Assembly (NCBI GenBank): GCA_964017065.1
Contig: OZ024786.1
Coordinates: forward strand, 4,441,781-4,505,780
Length of the DNA: 64,000 bases
Direction: 5' to 3'
Source: Haliclona indistincta
Taxonomy: Eukaryota; Porifera; Demospongiae; Haplosclerida; Chalinidae
Positions within the stretch are counted from its first letter, which is position 1; the number at the start of each line of letters is the position of its first letter. Below the pieces are notes generated by a model. That model saw nothing but the letters and a program-made list of their open reading frames with translations, was not told where the DNA came from and did not search any database. A program made the position numbers and the translations under genes. Of this stretch, positions 1 to 10,559 are shown piece after piece.

Positions 1-239
1 CGCCTCGTATTCGGACAGAAAATAAGATATGAGGACTACTATGAGCTGTAAGAGGACTACTTATTGTCGAGCCTCGCCTTGCGGTAAAAATAGTTTACAA
101 TGCGTAGGCGAACGCCATAGCGCAACATTTGCCCGCGAATATTTCAACGTGTCTACTTGCCAGGCGAAGACTTCACTTAAATGTTGTGAGTTTGCTAATA
201 CAAAACAACACTTGCCATCGAAAATTATTGTAATCGTAG

Positions 240-879
240 GTGTGTGTGACATGGGGAACAAGAGAATTGTCAGGAACAGGCATATTAGCAATGGTTGTAT
301 TCCAAAGCGAAAATATCAGCGAATATCAGGAGAGTATACCTGTTGAAAACAGAGAACCTAATGTAGAATTTTCTTGTGAAACTAATAGTATGATGATCGA
401 TGGTTCAAGAATTGTGAACATTTCACAACTTGAAAAGTATTTTGATGAACTGACTCATCATGTTTCTCAGTGTGATAATGCAGGCAAAGTAATGCTTACA
501 GCAGAAAAGAAAGATGGCCTTGCATCAGTAGTAAGTACCCAGTGCTCCTCTTGTGGATTTAAGATCAATCTTCAAACTTCACGCAAAGTCTGCTGTGTGA
601 CTGGATACCGCGGATGGGAGGTGAATCTTGCAGCAGTTTGGGGCCAGATGACTACTGGTGGAGGGCATTCCACTCTCACAGAGTCAATGGCATATCTTGA
701 TGTACCCGTGATGGCTAAAAAGTCTTTCATGACGACAGGGCGAACAATTGGCGAGTGGTGGAGGGAGCGTCTTCAGCAGTCCATGGTAGAAGCTGGAAGG
801 CAGGAAAGAGAATGTAGATTACCATGAAGGTGTCCCTGCCATCACCGTGATAGTTGATGATACTCGCCTCGTAAAATGA
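240..879 (+). pseudogene. Mutator-like transposase N-terminal domain, frameshifted and truncated
   Basis: The reading frame from about 300 to 823 shows the layout of the Mutator-like transposase domain that is multicopy in invertebrates: GSRIVNISQLEKYF, a four-cysteine pattern (HVSQC, then CSSCGF), the stretch GWEVNLAAVWGQMTTGGGHS, PVMAKKSFMTTGRTIGEWW and MVEAGRQERE. The next conserved block (NVDYHEGVPAITVIVDD, 811-861) is in another frame and stops at TGA 877, so there is an indel near 810. Nothing after this block (the DDE core) is present. Family assignment is from recalled motif order, not a search. Start codon at 240 is arbitrary; the gene is probably a dead fragment. Confidence 0.7.
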
Positions 880-1195
880 AAAGTGGGTGTGTCGTGTTTA
901 TGCGCACGAATTTCAAGCAATGAGTGGTTGTAGTGCTAACTAACTATGTCATGGTCATTCTTTACCTTACCTGGTATCGCCTATAGTGTACATTTGTTCA
1001 CTAATAGTTTTCCAGTTAGATATTCTTCTACTGCGGAGCTCACATGTGGAGCAAAATCAATTCACAGTCATCATTATTATAGAACACTATAATTGCTTGA
1101 ATAATGAACAGTGAGAATAGCAGTGTGATAGCTAAAGCACCCTAGCAGAAATAGTTGATATACAAATTTAGCTACTCAATGAATAGTTAATCAGC
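880..1195. other. Non-coding AT-rich stretch
   Basis: No coding signal or recognisable repeat seen on either strand. Confidence 0.4.
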
Positions 1196-1640
1196 TCAAT
1201 GCTTTCTCCACTTATGTCTATTACATTTTGAACGCAAGGTGAAGCATGCCGCAAATATCACACGAGTATGGCTTCTCTCCAGTGTGATTATAATTATGGA
1301 TGTGACGTTGCATATCATATCACTATCTTTGGTAGAATCTACACAATGAGGGCACTGGTATACTTTAGCTTGATCAGGTGAATACTTTGTACGCATAATG
1401 GTTATTGAGATTCCTATCAGATGTCCTCAGATTGGTTGCTAGTACGCCTAAGGCTTCACCCTGCTCTTCCTGCTGTGCTAGGGGTCCACCTGGCTTCGCT
1501 GTTGGGAGAAGAACTAGATTGAGTATTGCGCTGCCCACATTCCTCGTATGAGTAAGGTTTTTCTCCGGTATACGAGTACGGATGTGATACTGCAAAGTTA
1601 CATCACTATGTTCAGTACATAAGAACAGGTATGTATATAT
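1196..1640 (-). pseudogene. C2H2 zinc-finger gene relic
   Basis: Reading the minus strand across frames gives C2H2 fragments joined by the classical linker: YQCPHC, then HNYNHTGEKPYSCDICG near 1265-1310, then FTLRSKCNRHKWRKH ending at the stop near 1196. Further upstream on the same strand (about 1560-1620) is CTEHSDVTLQYHIRTR followed in another frame by YTGEKPYSYEECGQ. At least three fingers are represented, but they lie in different frames and have lost ligands, so this is a decayed zinc-finger gene. The TGEKPY linker makes the family assignment secure; which gene it came from cannot be told. Confidence 0.6.
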
Positions 1641-2052
1641 AGCCATAGTGAATAGTGCAATTGTATTGATGGTACATTTCATAGCTAATTGGAGAGCTAT
1701 GGCGATACTGTGGGAAGAAGGAAACAAAGAACACTAATATGACATCAAAGTGGAAGGACTTGTTCCCTAAGATTTTGTCGTATGCTAGTAGAGAGGCATC
1801 AAAACCGGAAATAACATCTTTGTGTGCTACAATTAACAAACATCCACTGAAGGATTGGTCAGGTCAGCTAGAATACCATAATTAACTTTATTAATTTTTT
1901 CAGATGATGTACTTAGTATCAAGATAATGTGCTTGATGATGCTGTTAGTTCCCGATCATAAAAGCAAAGTTTCAAGTGATATACTCATCAAAATAATTCC
2001 AGTAAGCTCATCACCTTATGAAGTGCAGTAAACCTTGATTTTATTATCATAG
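1641..2052. other. Intergenic or intronic AT-rich DNA
   Basis: No coding signal recognised. The last bases (TTATTATCATAG, ending 2052) make a good splice acceptor for the exon that follows. Confidence 0.35.
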
Positions 2053-2340
2053 CCTTCTCTACACGTGGACACAGCTGCTGCTGGTATAGGACATCCCACC
2101 CTTTTGGTAAAAGAGGTGCCTGGAGCTGTTGAAGTATTTTTGGTTTGTGAGGACCATGTTCTAACAGGCTGTACTGGAATGGAGGCCCCTATTGTACTGC
2201 TAGCTGCTTACTATTTTTTCAACGTGAGCTACCCAAAGGGCACCGTTTCCTTCTTTACTGCTCTAGAGATCAAGCTTTGTGATCAACTCAAAAGAAAATT
2301 TCCTGCAACCGTTTCAAACTTCATCATGGGCTTGAAGTGA
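2053..2340 (+). CDS. Terminal exon of an uncharacterised family (C-terminal YYFFNVSYPKG segment)
   Basis: The frame is open from an AG acceptor at 2052 to TGA 2338-2340, about 95 residues. The string IVLLAAYYFFNVSYPKGTV and the trailing hydrophobic/Lys-rich segment resemble the C-terminal end of an uncharacterised multicopy protein found in fish and invertebrates, sometimes next to SAM-domain proteins; that link is from memory and unverified. No catalytic motif is visible. Upstream exons were not found, so this may be an orphan exon or a fragment carried by a repeat. Confidence 0.4.
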   Translation, partial: PSLHVDTAAAGIGHPTLLVKEVPGAVEVFLVCEDHVLTGCTGMEAPIVLLAAYYFFNVSYPKGTVSFFTALEIKLCDQLKRKFPATVSNFIMGLK

Positions 2341-2548
2341 CAAAACTTAACTCATAATGTATACTCCTGAGTCCTCGGTCCTGTAACTCGTGACATTTCT
2401 TTCCAAACTATGCTAAAACTATTTATAATACTGTGTCTATGGATAGTCTATGCTAAAACATTGTTTGAGACGTCATAATGACATAAACACGCGGTGGACA
2501 ATTCTGATTGGACAATATTGTTTACGCGCATTTGCAGCATTTGCAGCT

Positions 2549-2718
2549 GACTTCATCCTCAGCTTGTTCAACCTCCTCTCTTTGACTTCATCCTCAGCTT
2601 GTTCGACCTCCTCATCTTCAACTCCTTCGACTTCATCCTCGGCTTGTTCAACCTCCTCACCTTCAACTCCTTTGACTTCATCCTCAGCTTGTTCAACCTC
2701 CTCAACTTCTACCTCTTC
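2549..2718. repeat. 45-bp minisatellite
   Basis: One 30-bp partial unit and three 45-bp units, each beginning GACTTCATCCTCAGCTTGTT (G or A at position 13). Both strands are open through it: plus codes for Ser/Thr-rich STSSSACS repeats, minus for Glu-rich EEVEQAEDEVKGV repeats. The minus reading (start 2754, stop 2473) looks like a natural acidic coiled coil, but neither strand has flanking gene evidence. Confidence 0.75.
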
Positions 2719-2845
2719 ATCACCAAACAACCCTGCATCAGCCTCTTGTTCCAACTCTGACTGACTGGAGGTATGTCTATGGAATTCCAGAAGCCTTGCT
2801 AATAAACTCTGTTCCTTTTTAGCACTTGCGTATTCCTCCTCTTAC

Positions 2846-3333
2846 AAAATATATGCCATCGTAGAAACATGGTTATCGCCCTCAATCTTCAATAATGAAT
2901 TTCTACCGTCTGACTCCACCACTTATCGTAAAGACCGTGAAAGCCGCGGAGGAAAAGTTTTATTAGCAATCCACAATTCTCTTCCCTCTACTCAACTACA
3001 GTCACCCCCAGAACTCGAAATTGTCTCAGTCGAAATACAGTTCAGACATCCCATTGTCCTTTGTGTTGTGTATGTTCCTCCTAATTCTAACTCTAGTTAC
3101 TGGTCTGCTCTCCTCCCCAAGCACAAATGTTTGTGAACTTACTCAGGTCTCTCACCCTGTATTACAATCTGATCACTTTATCATTTCCTTTAAATTTCTC
3201 TCTACATCTACTAATCCCCAACCTCATCTAAATAATCCCTCCTCTAAATTTGCCTTCAAAAAAGCTGACTTTGATGGCCTTTCCTCATATCTCTTAGATG
3301 TTGACTTCAGCTCGTACTATAATTCAACAGACA
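2846..3333 (+). pseudogene. LINE (non-LTR retrotransposon) endonuclease remnant with internal deletion
   Basis: From 2846 the frame reads IYAIVETWLSPSIFNNEF, then DRESRGGKVLLAI, EIVSVEIQFRHPIVLCVVYV and PPNSNSSYW, the N-terminal half of an exonuclease-endonuclease-phosphatase (APE-type) domain of a LINE. A second frame then gives HPVLQSDHFIISFKF (the SDH catalytic motif of the same domain) and FKKADFDGLSSYLLDVDFSS, the linker before the reverse transcriptase. The middle of the domain is deleted and the two parts are out of frame. No reverse transcriptase follows. Dead 5'-truncated and internally deleted copy. Confidence 0.75.
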
Positions 3334-3639
3334 TTGCTCGGCTCATTGCCGCTGGCTACAACCTGTCGCTCTACTCTTTTACGCCAGTTGTACCGTGTCT
3401 GTCGAGAAGGCTTCATTGTTTGGCGATACGGGCCACGGGACTTCTTAGACAAGGGAGGGTCACTGTCAGAGAAATTCGAGCTCATAGCTGCTGTACGCAC
3501 GCACTTGTATACTCCGTAGCCGTAACCAAGCGAATGCACTGCAGGCCACACCTTTACATTTGAAATTGCGCGGGCTTTTACAGCCGATACACCGTTACTG
3601 CTGAAGTATAGTAAAGAGCTACTAAGTGACCATGCTATC
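3334..3639 (+). other. Short open stretch of unknown nature
   Basis: A frame at about 3340-3519 reads RQLYRVCREGFIVWRYGP and continues to a stop at 3519. It does not continue the LINE and was not recognised. It could be an exon of another repeat or chance coding. Confidence 0.25.
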
Positions 3640-6230
3640 ATGGAAAACTCGTGGGTGGTTGCAGAATGGTCTGAAGACCAAAGTCTGACAGTAATTCCTG
3701 CCTCCTGGGTTATCAAACCAGCAAAATTGCCAGAGAATTTCCCGGTAACAGGCACCTGTTACTGGAAAAAACCCAGCCAGCGCCATGGCATGAGACTACT
3801 CGCTGCTTCAAGTAAGTGAAGATTTGATAATGAGTATGTGCGTCATTCCATGCACGGAACACTGTAGACTCTAAAGAAGAACTAGAGAGCTTCTTGGATT
3901 CCATTGAGCCGGCAGCGAGCTCGCCCACGGTCACTGTGACCGCACTACCATCCAACAAGCTGGCCAGGAAGCCGACGACCAAGGTGTCTCAATGCAAAAA
4001 AGACAAAGCCAAAAAGCCTAAGGCAGGTGACAGTGAAAGCGAGAAAGCCAAGCAAAAGCTGGCACAAAGCGCTAGCTTACAAGCTATGACTAATGCCATC
4101 ATCAAGTCTGCCGCACCCGCGACACTCACTCCGAGGCCATGCTCTGAATGTCAAGCAAAGAGGATAAGAGCTGCAAGATGCTTGTGATGTGTTGGCAGCT
4201 AAGAAGAGGCAGGTTTTGCGTTTGCAAACCGAGCTAGGTAAGACTTGCACCGAATTTTTCATGTAGTAATATTTTTTGTTTACAATAGATGAGCAGCAAA
4301 AACAGGATAAATCGACGTCACTACAGGGAAGAGGTACTCTTAAAAGATAACCAATGCTATAATGATTACTGCCGCCACTGAGTTATATAGACAACAAAAC
4401 AAAGTCTTGAGCACTGACTGAGTGGTACATGCATGTTAGCGAAAGAAAGTGCATGCATTAATAGCCATAATAGCCATGTTATTTCTTTTCACCGAGATGA
4501 CATGTCAAACTGTAAGTTAATCAGCATTTCAGTATATGAATGTGTCGCGTCTTGTCTGAATGAACACATGTACGCATGTACACAGCTTTTAAATCGTTCT
4601 CATGCAGGCTCTCTTATGTGACATGCCTTGGATCCTCAGCATCACACCTCTTTGTTTATTGCGTTTCATAATTTTCAGCTTCAACAGTCTCTCAAGAGGG
4701 AATCAGCTTCCTCAAAAAAGTTGAAGTTTTATGAGGAAGACAGTGACAGTGAGGTATATATACCCATAATGTTTTGCCAGTATTATAAAAAACTTTATGT
4801 ATAATAATTACAGGAAGAGCTGAGTAGTTATGAGATGATGATCAAGAAGAGAGTTGCTGAAAACAAGAGAATGATCAGTGAACTAGGGCTAGCTCGCAAA
4901 GTACAAGTAATTTTTTAATTGTTATAATAAAAATAACAGTCTCGTGCATCATAACAGGCTTCTAGCACTAATGGCAAGAGTCATCAGCCTGAGACTGCAG
5001 CTGCCACTGTTAGCTTCTCTTCTCCCTCACCTACCTCACACCTTCTCTCCTCTGGCTCTGCTCTGCAGGTAAAAATGTAGATAAACAATTGCTTACAAGC
5101 TAACTCCATACTGTGTTATCACAAACCTGCAGAGCAGAGCCAGAGGCAGAGAGAAGGTGAGAAGAGGAAGGTGGGGGAGAAGTGGTAGCAGTCTCACATG
5201 CTTTTTTCCTGATGTTTTCTGTTGGCATATGTAAGTTTATGTATAGAGGTGTTGTTTATTCTTACAGTATGTTCCTTCTCTGGAGCTTCAGTGTATGTCT
5301 AAAAAGGTTCACAGGTTTATATAAACTTAATAATGCCACAATAGTTTATTTGCTATAATTATACCTTTTCTTTTTTCAGGGAGCTGCATATACACAGCAT
5401 TCAAGTAACAGAAAATTACTATACATAATACTTAAGTTATTAAATGCTGAGACAAAGCAGAGACTATAGAGCAGCGTGATCCCAAGACATGAACAAAGCG
5501 AGGTACATGAGAGCAACAGCAACCACATTTACACACTGTACTCCAAGTTGTGGTTTATTTACATGTAGTTTGCAAGTACAAGTTCATAACAAGACTTGTA
5601 TGATAGATAAACAATTCTTACTAATTCTACATGCATGTATACTGTGTTAGGTCTTGTTATGAACGTGTTTGCCACTATATTATTTGCAAACTACATGTAA
5701 ATTAACCACAACTTGGAGTTGTATGTGTGTAAGTGTACTTTGTTCCTATTGTAGCTATCAGCAGGTAAAAAAAGTTACAAGTACGAGGTGAGCCAGTCTG
5801 ACCTCAAATGGAGCAGGAGGCGTTCACAGTGGGACACGGAGAGGGTCAATAAACATAAGTTTTATTATTTCGCAACACCGCTTTAGAAAAAAAGAATTAG
5901 TTCCTGGGCACGGTGTATTCATTGCCACCTCCAAACTCGTCCAGGCAGAAATGGCTTCAAAATCAACATCAACAGGGCTCATGCGAGGGTTGGTGTCTGT
6001 TTGGTACAGCAGGCAGAGGCTGGCTGCCTGCTCTACCACAACAGGCATCAACACAACCATAAGGACAGCCATTTACAGTAAATTATGATGATAGTATTAA
6101 TAATTGTTTCTACTGTGATTTTATAGCATACTGTTTGGAGAAGTATCCGTCTAGCAACATAGACGAGTTGAAGAGGGACCTCACATCTAAATGCTGTGAA
6201 CAACGAAGGAAACAGGCACAGAAAATGTAG
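3640..6230 (+). CDS. BEN-domain protein, multi-exon gene
   Basis: Exons are read from coding sense plus GT/AG ends: 3640-3811 (MENSWVVAEWSEDQSLTVIP...), 3868-4237, 4289-4333, 4679-4753, 4814-4906, 4958-5068, 5887-6077 and 6127-6230 (stop TAG). The last two exons splice in phase and give a BEN domain: LVPGHGVFIATSKLV, TGLMRGLVSVWYSRQRL, TTTGINTTIRTAIY, then LEKYPSSNIDELKRDLTSKC and RRKQ. BEN domains bind DNA and act in chromatin and transcriptional regulation, so a nuclear role is inferred. The middle is Lys/Ser-rich with a predicted coiled coil (EELSSYEMMIKKRVAENKRM). Problems: a frame change within exon 2 near 4165 (frame 3868-4165, then ELQDACDVLAAKKRQVLRLQ), which could be a missed mini-intron or an indel, and a phase conflict before 4679. 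Domain call strong, exact model uncertain; small extra exons may lie in the gaps 4334-4678 and 5069-5886. Confidence 0.7.
5020..5170. repeat. Inverted partial copy of exon sequence in BEN gene intron
   Basis: The 3' end of the exon ending at 5068 (…GGCTCTGCTCTGCAG) reappears in reverse complement at 5131 (CTGCAGAGCAGAGCCAGAGG…) and the match continues imperfectly over about 30-50 bases through AGAGAGAAGGTGAG. The pair can fold into a hairpin with a loop of about 60 bases that contains the 5' splice site. Confidence 0.7.
5531..5730. repeat. Foldback (MITE-like) element in BEN gene intron
   Basis: Left arm from 5531 (ACACACTGTACTCCAAGTTG, then TGGTTTATTTACATGTAG TTTGCAA) is mirrored in reverse complement to 5730 (TTGCAAACTACATGTAAATT, AACCACAACTTGGAGTTG). 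An inner pair (CATAACAAGACTTG / GTCTTGTTATGAAC) extends the stem. It lies between the coding exons 4958-5068 and 5887-6077. Confidence 0.7.
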
Positions 6231-6354
6231 ACTGACTCAGAAAGTACCAGGCTCCGCTCTGCAGCTACAATACTATTAACTTGATCAGTATAATTATATG
6301 CGTGATGCATTTATAGTATTATTATTATGCATCAATTAAGCCATTTCAAGCATA

Positions 6355-6725
6355 AATGCTACATGCGAATGTCCTGGCCAGGAACACATTCATGTAACAT
6401 GCATGTTACATGAATGTTATGCATGTTACATCCACCTCTAATGACATGCACTATCCATGCATGTTACATTCATGTAAAATTAATGTAACATGCTTGTTAG
6501 ATGCAGATCACTCTACATGCATGTAACATGCAACATGCGCAGGCTACATTAATGTAACATGCATAAAAACGTCCCAAATCCCTGCATGTTACATGAAACC
6601 TGCATGTTACATGCATAATGCTAAGCAGTTGACATAACTATGCTACATGCATGTAGTATACATGCAGACACATGCATGTAAAATCTAGTAAAGTACATGT
6701 AACATTCATGTAACATGCGTGGAAT
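6355..6725. repeat. Irregular array of palindromic ATGCATGT/ACATGCAT motifs
   Basis: About 370 bases are dominated by variants of TACATGCATGTAACATG in both orientations, spaced irregularly rather than as a fixed unit. It lies directly downstream of the BEN gene. No coding frame. It looks like a degenerate satellite or a microsatellite-like expansion of a self-complementary core. Confidence 0.7.
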
Positions 6726-8174
6726 TTTGTACAGGGCACTTTTAGTGACATAGATTTCTCTTTAAAACTTCATGCAATAGGTACAGTAGTAATCAATCCA
6801 TCACATTCTTGACGTTTGAGGTGTTCCGCAGTATTTTGGCGACGCCAGAACAGTTGCCAATATTGTAAACAAAAAACGCCATTCAACACACCACGAATTA
6901 AATCAGACTGTATAAGTGCAAGAGCTCAGTGGGCTGAGCATGAATTGCAGCTGGTGAGTATGCGTGCATGCATGGTATACTAAACTCATAGTGTTCTGCT
7001 ATAACTAGCATCACTGGCTCGATCACCTTGCCTCTTCGAAACGTAAATCTAAAAATTGCTTTGCCAGCCGAAGAGTGGGAAGACATAGGTGGTATGCAAG
7101 GCCAGCTAAGAAGCGGATGGTGCGAGATCATAACAAAGATAATCAAGAAAAGCAAACAGCTACTGCTCACTTGGTTTCAGAAAGGGATGGATAAAAAAAG
7201 ACTATGTTCTCGAAAAAAGGCTTCAGTAGTCTTCAGAGCAAGAGAATATTGATGTTTGTCTAGTCACATGTGACATAACGGGCACTAGAGTCAATAGATT
7301 TCTGGCAACAGAGATGATGCAAGTGACACTGCATCTGCCTATCAAAAATCTCTAGTGAAGGGAAGCAAGTAATTATTGTACATGCTAGAAAAAAATTTCG
7401 TTACAAATTTCAAAGCTCTTTCTATTACCATATATCAACTATCACCTTCATAGTGGCAACTTTCATCCATAAGTTGCTCCAGAGAGAAACCTTGCTGTGT
7501 TAGATAGTGCTTCATGAAAACTCGCTAGGAGCATTTTACAGAATACGGCACACTAATTAGAAATATTCGCCTTCCTGTAACATACAAACCCAGACCTTGA
7601 CATCACATACAGTTTCAGCTCAGTGTGAACTAACAAGGAAGAGGTGCGTATTGAGGGAACAGGAGTTGATATGTCAAGATGGCTTAACCGAGAACCCACA
7701 CGATAACTTGCCTAGTTGCAATAGTCGAGCGGTACATAGCAACTGCAAGCATTTCTTTGAGCACTACATATCGTTTGTCTACTTCTGTTGATGTTAAATT
7801 TAGTACACTGGATGTGAAGAGAATGCATGAGTCAATAAGACTACAAACCAACCATGATGATGAAAGAGCTCATGTAATAATGCTCATCCTCACTTTTTCA
7901 TCAAGCCGAGAAAATAACTAGATCGACTGTCCGCCTTTTGAGAAATCAAAGCAGCTATTGAGCTGCTGTCTGTTTTGAACAAGTGAGCAAAAGCTTTTCA
8001 ATAATAAAACTACTTGCAATAACCTTCCTACACATCGAATTCAATGGAGGTAGTGTAGCTCCTGAACCACCCCCTCCTCCTAACACCAATGTCCCAGCAC
8101 ATGTTGCAATTGATCTGAAAACCACCTCATTAGAGACCTTTAGATTCAAAACGCTTAACGGGTGAATGAGCATA
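6726..8174. other. No clear gene; contains one copy of a dispersed repeat
   Basis: Short open frames (for example 7028-7252 plus, KIALPAEEWEDIGGMQGQLR) were not recognised. About 7300-7480 is related to 24670-24840 (shared TTTCTGGCAACAGAGATG, CTGCATCTG, AAGGGAAGCAAGT and CTATCACCTTC), so it is a copy of a dispersed repeat. On the minus strand that repeat encodes FIVDFVTKLCAIHQDD-like sequence at the second site. Confidence 0.4.
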
Positions 8175-8577
8175 AAAAGCATTCTCGGACGCCGTACAAG
8201 CTAAAAAGCAGCCCTAGAAAGCTCCAGGGGGTTAATTGATGGTACAGTTCGCAGGAAAGCATGTCCAATAAAGAACCAAAGAGTGACATTCAGTGGTCAC
8301 AAGAGAGCGCATTGCATGAAGTTCCAGATTAATACTGATGATAAAATTATTTGTTGCTATGAATATTTCTATTTTATTCTATTCTTTCTTAGTTGCAGCT
8401 CCCAATGGACTGATAGTTCATTTGTTTGGTCTGATTGACGGCAAGCGGCATGATGCGAACATAATGGCTGACAGCGGACTTGCTGTTAAACAGGTCCAGT
8501 TTAACCAGCCGAACAGTAAACCAGATGTGCTCTACGGTCAACAAATCCTGTATATGGGATTTCAGCAAACATCTTAG
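8175..8577 (+). pseudogene. PIF/Harbinger (HARBI1-like) transposase fragment
   Basis: Frame at 8229 reads GLIDGTVRRKACPIKN then VTFSGHKRAHCMKFQ, the first catalytic Asp region and the GHKR.H motif of Harbinger DDE transposases. After an AT-rich 65-base interruption ending in TTGCAG (possible intron remnant without a good donor), 8397 on reads APNGLIVHLFGLIDGKRHDA, the second Asp region, and LYGQQ where LYGD.AY is expected. The Glu-containing end and the N-terminus are missing or unrecognisable. Truncated copy. Confidence 0.75.
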
Positions 8578-9272
8578 CTCCTTACTGAGCAGCACAGCTC
8601 ACATAACCACAGAAAGATTATACTGAGCAGAGTTCTCACTCTGACTATCGTGCTCGCTGCACTGTACAGCCTCCTAGCTGTTACGCATGACTATCGCCAA
8701 CGCAATATACAGCGTGTATAATATCATTCCAAAACCACATGTGGTCTGGAGACTCAACTCGAAGAAAAATGTGTTATTTTGGGGTCCTAAAAAGGGATTG
8801 AGCTAAAAGTACCGATATGTCCTGCTCTAGACAGCTTACACTACTTCAATTTTATAATGGTATGTGATATGTTATGTATTAAACACAAAACTACACAAGC
8901 TTACTAATAAGTCCTTGTTCACTTTACTAGTATTACTAACTAGCTAACTACCAATGGGCGTGAACTGGTCCCAAATACATGGTTTCAGCTGCAGCACTAT
9001 TCTGCTAGAGCTGGTTTGAGCACACGTGACTTCAGGTAGCTGATGGAGGTCCTGATAGACTTGCCAATGCTGCTGCTGTGGGCTGGTTTAACCAGAATGG
9101 TTGTCACGATGGGTTTAGTGAAGGCAGGGAACAGATATAGGCGACGTTATCAGGTAATTTTTTCATTTTCAGCTCTGAGTGCTGGGTAGATAGATAACCG
9201 GCAGCAGACTGATGGTGACAGACATGATAGAAGCTGCGAAAAGATGTAACAGAGCTTTATTGACGGCCTTCG
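8578..9272. other. Decayed sequence downstream of Harbinger fragment
   Basis: No frame matches the rest of the transposase; nothing else recognised. Confidence 0.35.
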
Positions 9273-9841
9273 TTATTCTGGCATTGAGTAATGCATTGAG
9301 TAATCAGCTTGATAATAACAATCATGGATGAACTGTGTATCACCTGGAAACCAAGCACGCATGCAGGCATACTGCTCGAATAAGTCTTCTTCGGTGCGGA
9401 GAGTATGTTCGTTTGCTTGTTCGCCAATGATGGCGATTGTAATCACAGTTGTGATTAGTGTTGGTACAACGATTGCAATGATCACCGTTGCCTATTTCAA
9501 CTCTTTTCCATAGTGGAGCAAAATGGGTATGCTGATTGCTATCATGAAGGTAGCCAAGACCATCTACGTAGCCTCAAGTTGACTTTCAATCTATCAATGA
9601 GATTACCCTGATAGAGCAGGTAAGACGGCTGCTGTAACCAGTAGAATAGTGCGGAACCAATTGCTTTGAAAGTTTCTGTAATCATAAAGTTGGCAAGAAG
9701 GAACAGGGTGCTTTTGTTCATTTTCTTGATAGCTAGTATTTTTGCAGCACAGTAGGGGATGATGATAGCTGCATAACATGACTGATGGCACAACAAACGT
9801 TTGAAATACTTGACAATATCTTTGCTGAGATCGTCCATGGA
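9273..9841 (-). pseudogene. Possible multi-pass membrane protein gene on the minus strand, interrupted
   Basis: From ATG near 9838 the minus strand reads MDDLSKDIVKYFKRLLC followed by hydrophobic segments CYAAIIIPYCAAKILAI and STLFLLANFMITETFKAIGS; in another frame come VLATFMIAISIPILLHYG, a TAG, then VIIAIVVPTLITTVITIAII and a soluble acidic end (EQANEHTLRTEEDLFEQYAC) to the stop at 9273. Up to four membrane segments are predicted by eye. The frame change near 9560 and the internal stop suggest a pseudogene or unresolved splicing. No family recognised. Confidence 0.3.
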
Positions 9842-10289
9842 ACACTGTTTGCTGCTGATGGAAGTGTCAGTATGTTGTCATGGAGCTCACTTTTATAGGC
9901 ACTCACCAATTGCCTAAAATTGTTCTTTGTGGTGTTTCTGGTGTTATACTGCCCACGCTAGCTCACACTCACATGTACTACTAATCTTTGAAGTCGTCAC
10001 GATATTTTGTAGCCACCGTTGTAAGAGAATTGAGGACCTAGAAAACAGAAGTATAATACTAAAAGTAATTGGGAAAATTGATCATCTGGAATTACCACCC
10101 TAGGTACGTGGAAGTCCAAGAATTATTGCGATGACACGTTTTGATGCGTGAACAAAACGACATTCTTCGAAATCGCATGACATTTTTTCGCACGGACATC
10201 AAAACATGGCTGTTTATTGTCTTGTACTGCCCAAATAATTAAGTTTCACAATTTAAATCTTCGAATGGACCTATAAGATTCTCCATCAA
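9842..10289. other. Non-coding stretch
   Basis: Nothing recognised. Confidence 0.3.
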
Positions 10290-10498
10290 GTGTTGCGGCC
10301 ATGCCTTACTAAAATGCTGCTGCTACATTGGTGCTCAGGGTACACGTCTATTAGTTTTATCTCAAGATGTGGTGATTGTGATGGGTGTTTGTACAATGAA
10401 GATTGCGGACAATGTGTGAACTGTAAGGACAACCCAAAATTTTGGAGGGAAAGGAAGACGAAAAATTTTTTGCATAAAGTGGAACAATAAGCTTTAGG
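10290..10498 (+). pseudogene. CXXC-type zinc finger, frameshifted
   Basis: The frame reads RCGDCDGCLYNEDCGQCVNC then KDNPKF, a textbook start of a CXXC domain (RCG.C..C....DCG.C..C.D..KF). At KF the frame shifts: the expected GGKGRRKIFCIK is in the next frame (10441-10490). CXXC fingers bind unmethylated CpG. The second CXXC sequence in this window (42.6 kb) is part of an OTU gene, which suggests this is a remnant of a related gene. The final Cys ligand (R.C) is not found. Confidence 0.7.
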
Positions 10499-10559
10499 CA
10501 TACTCAGTGCATTGTTGACCGATTTACTGTGGTGTCTACATCCCATTAGAAGAAAATAT

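Noticed and set aside
1..880. TCGCCTCGTA at both 1 and 863 as possible ends of an element around the Mutator-like fragment
   Set aside because: Only about 10 bases match and in direct orientation; the left edge is at the window border, so nothing can be concluded.
5824..6310. Two minus-strand open frames (5824-6072 and 6110-6310)
   Set aside because: The plus strand over the same bases encodes the two BEN-domain exons with matching splice phase.
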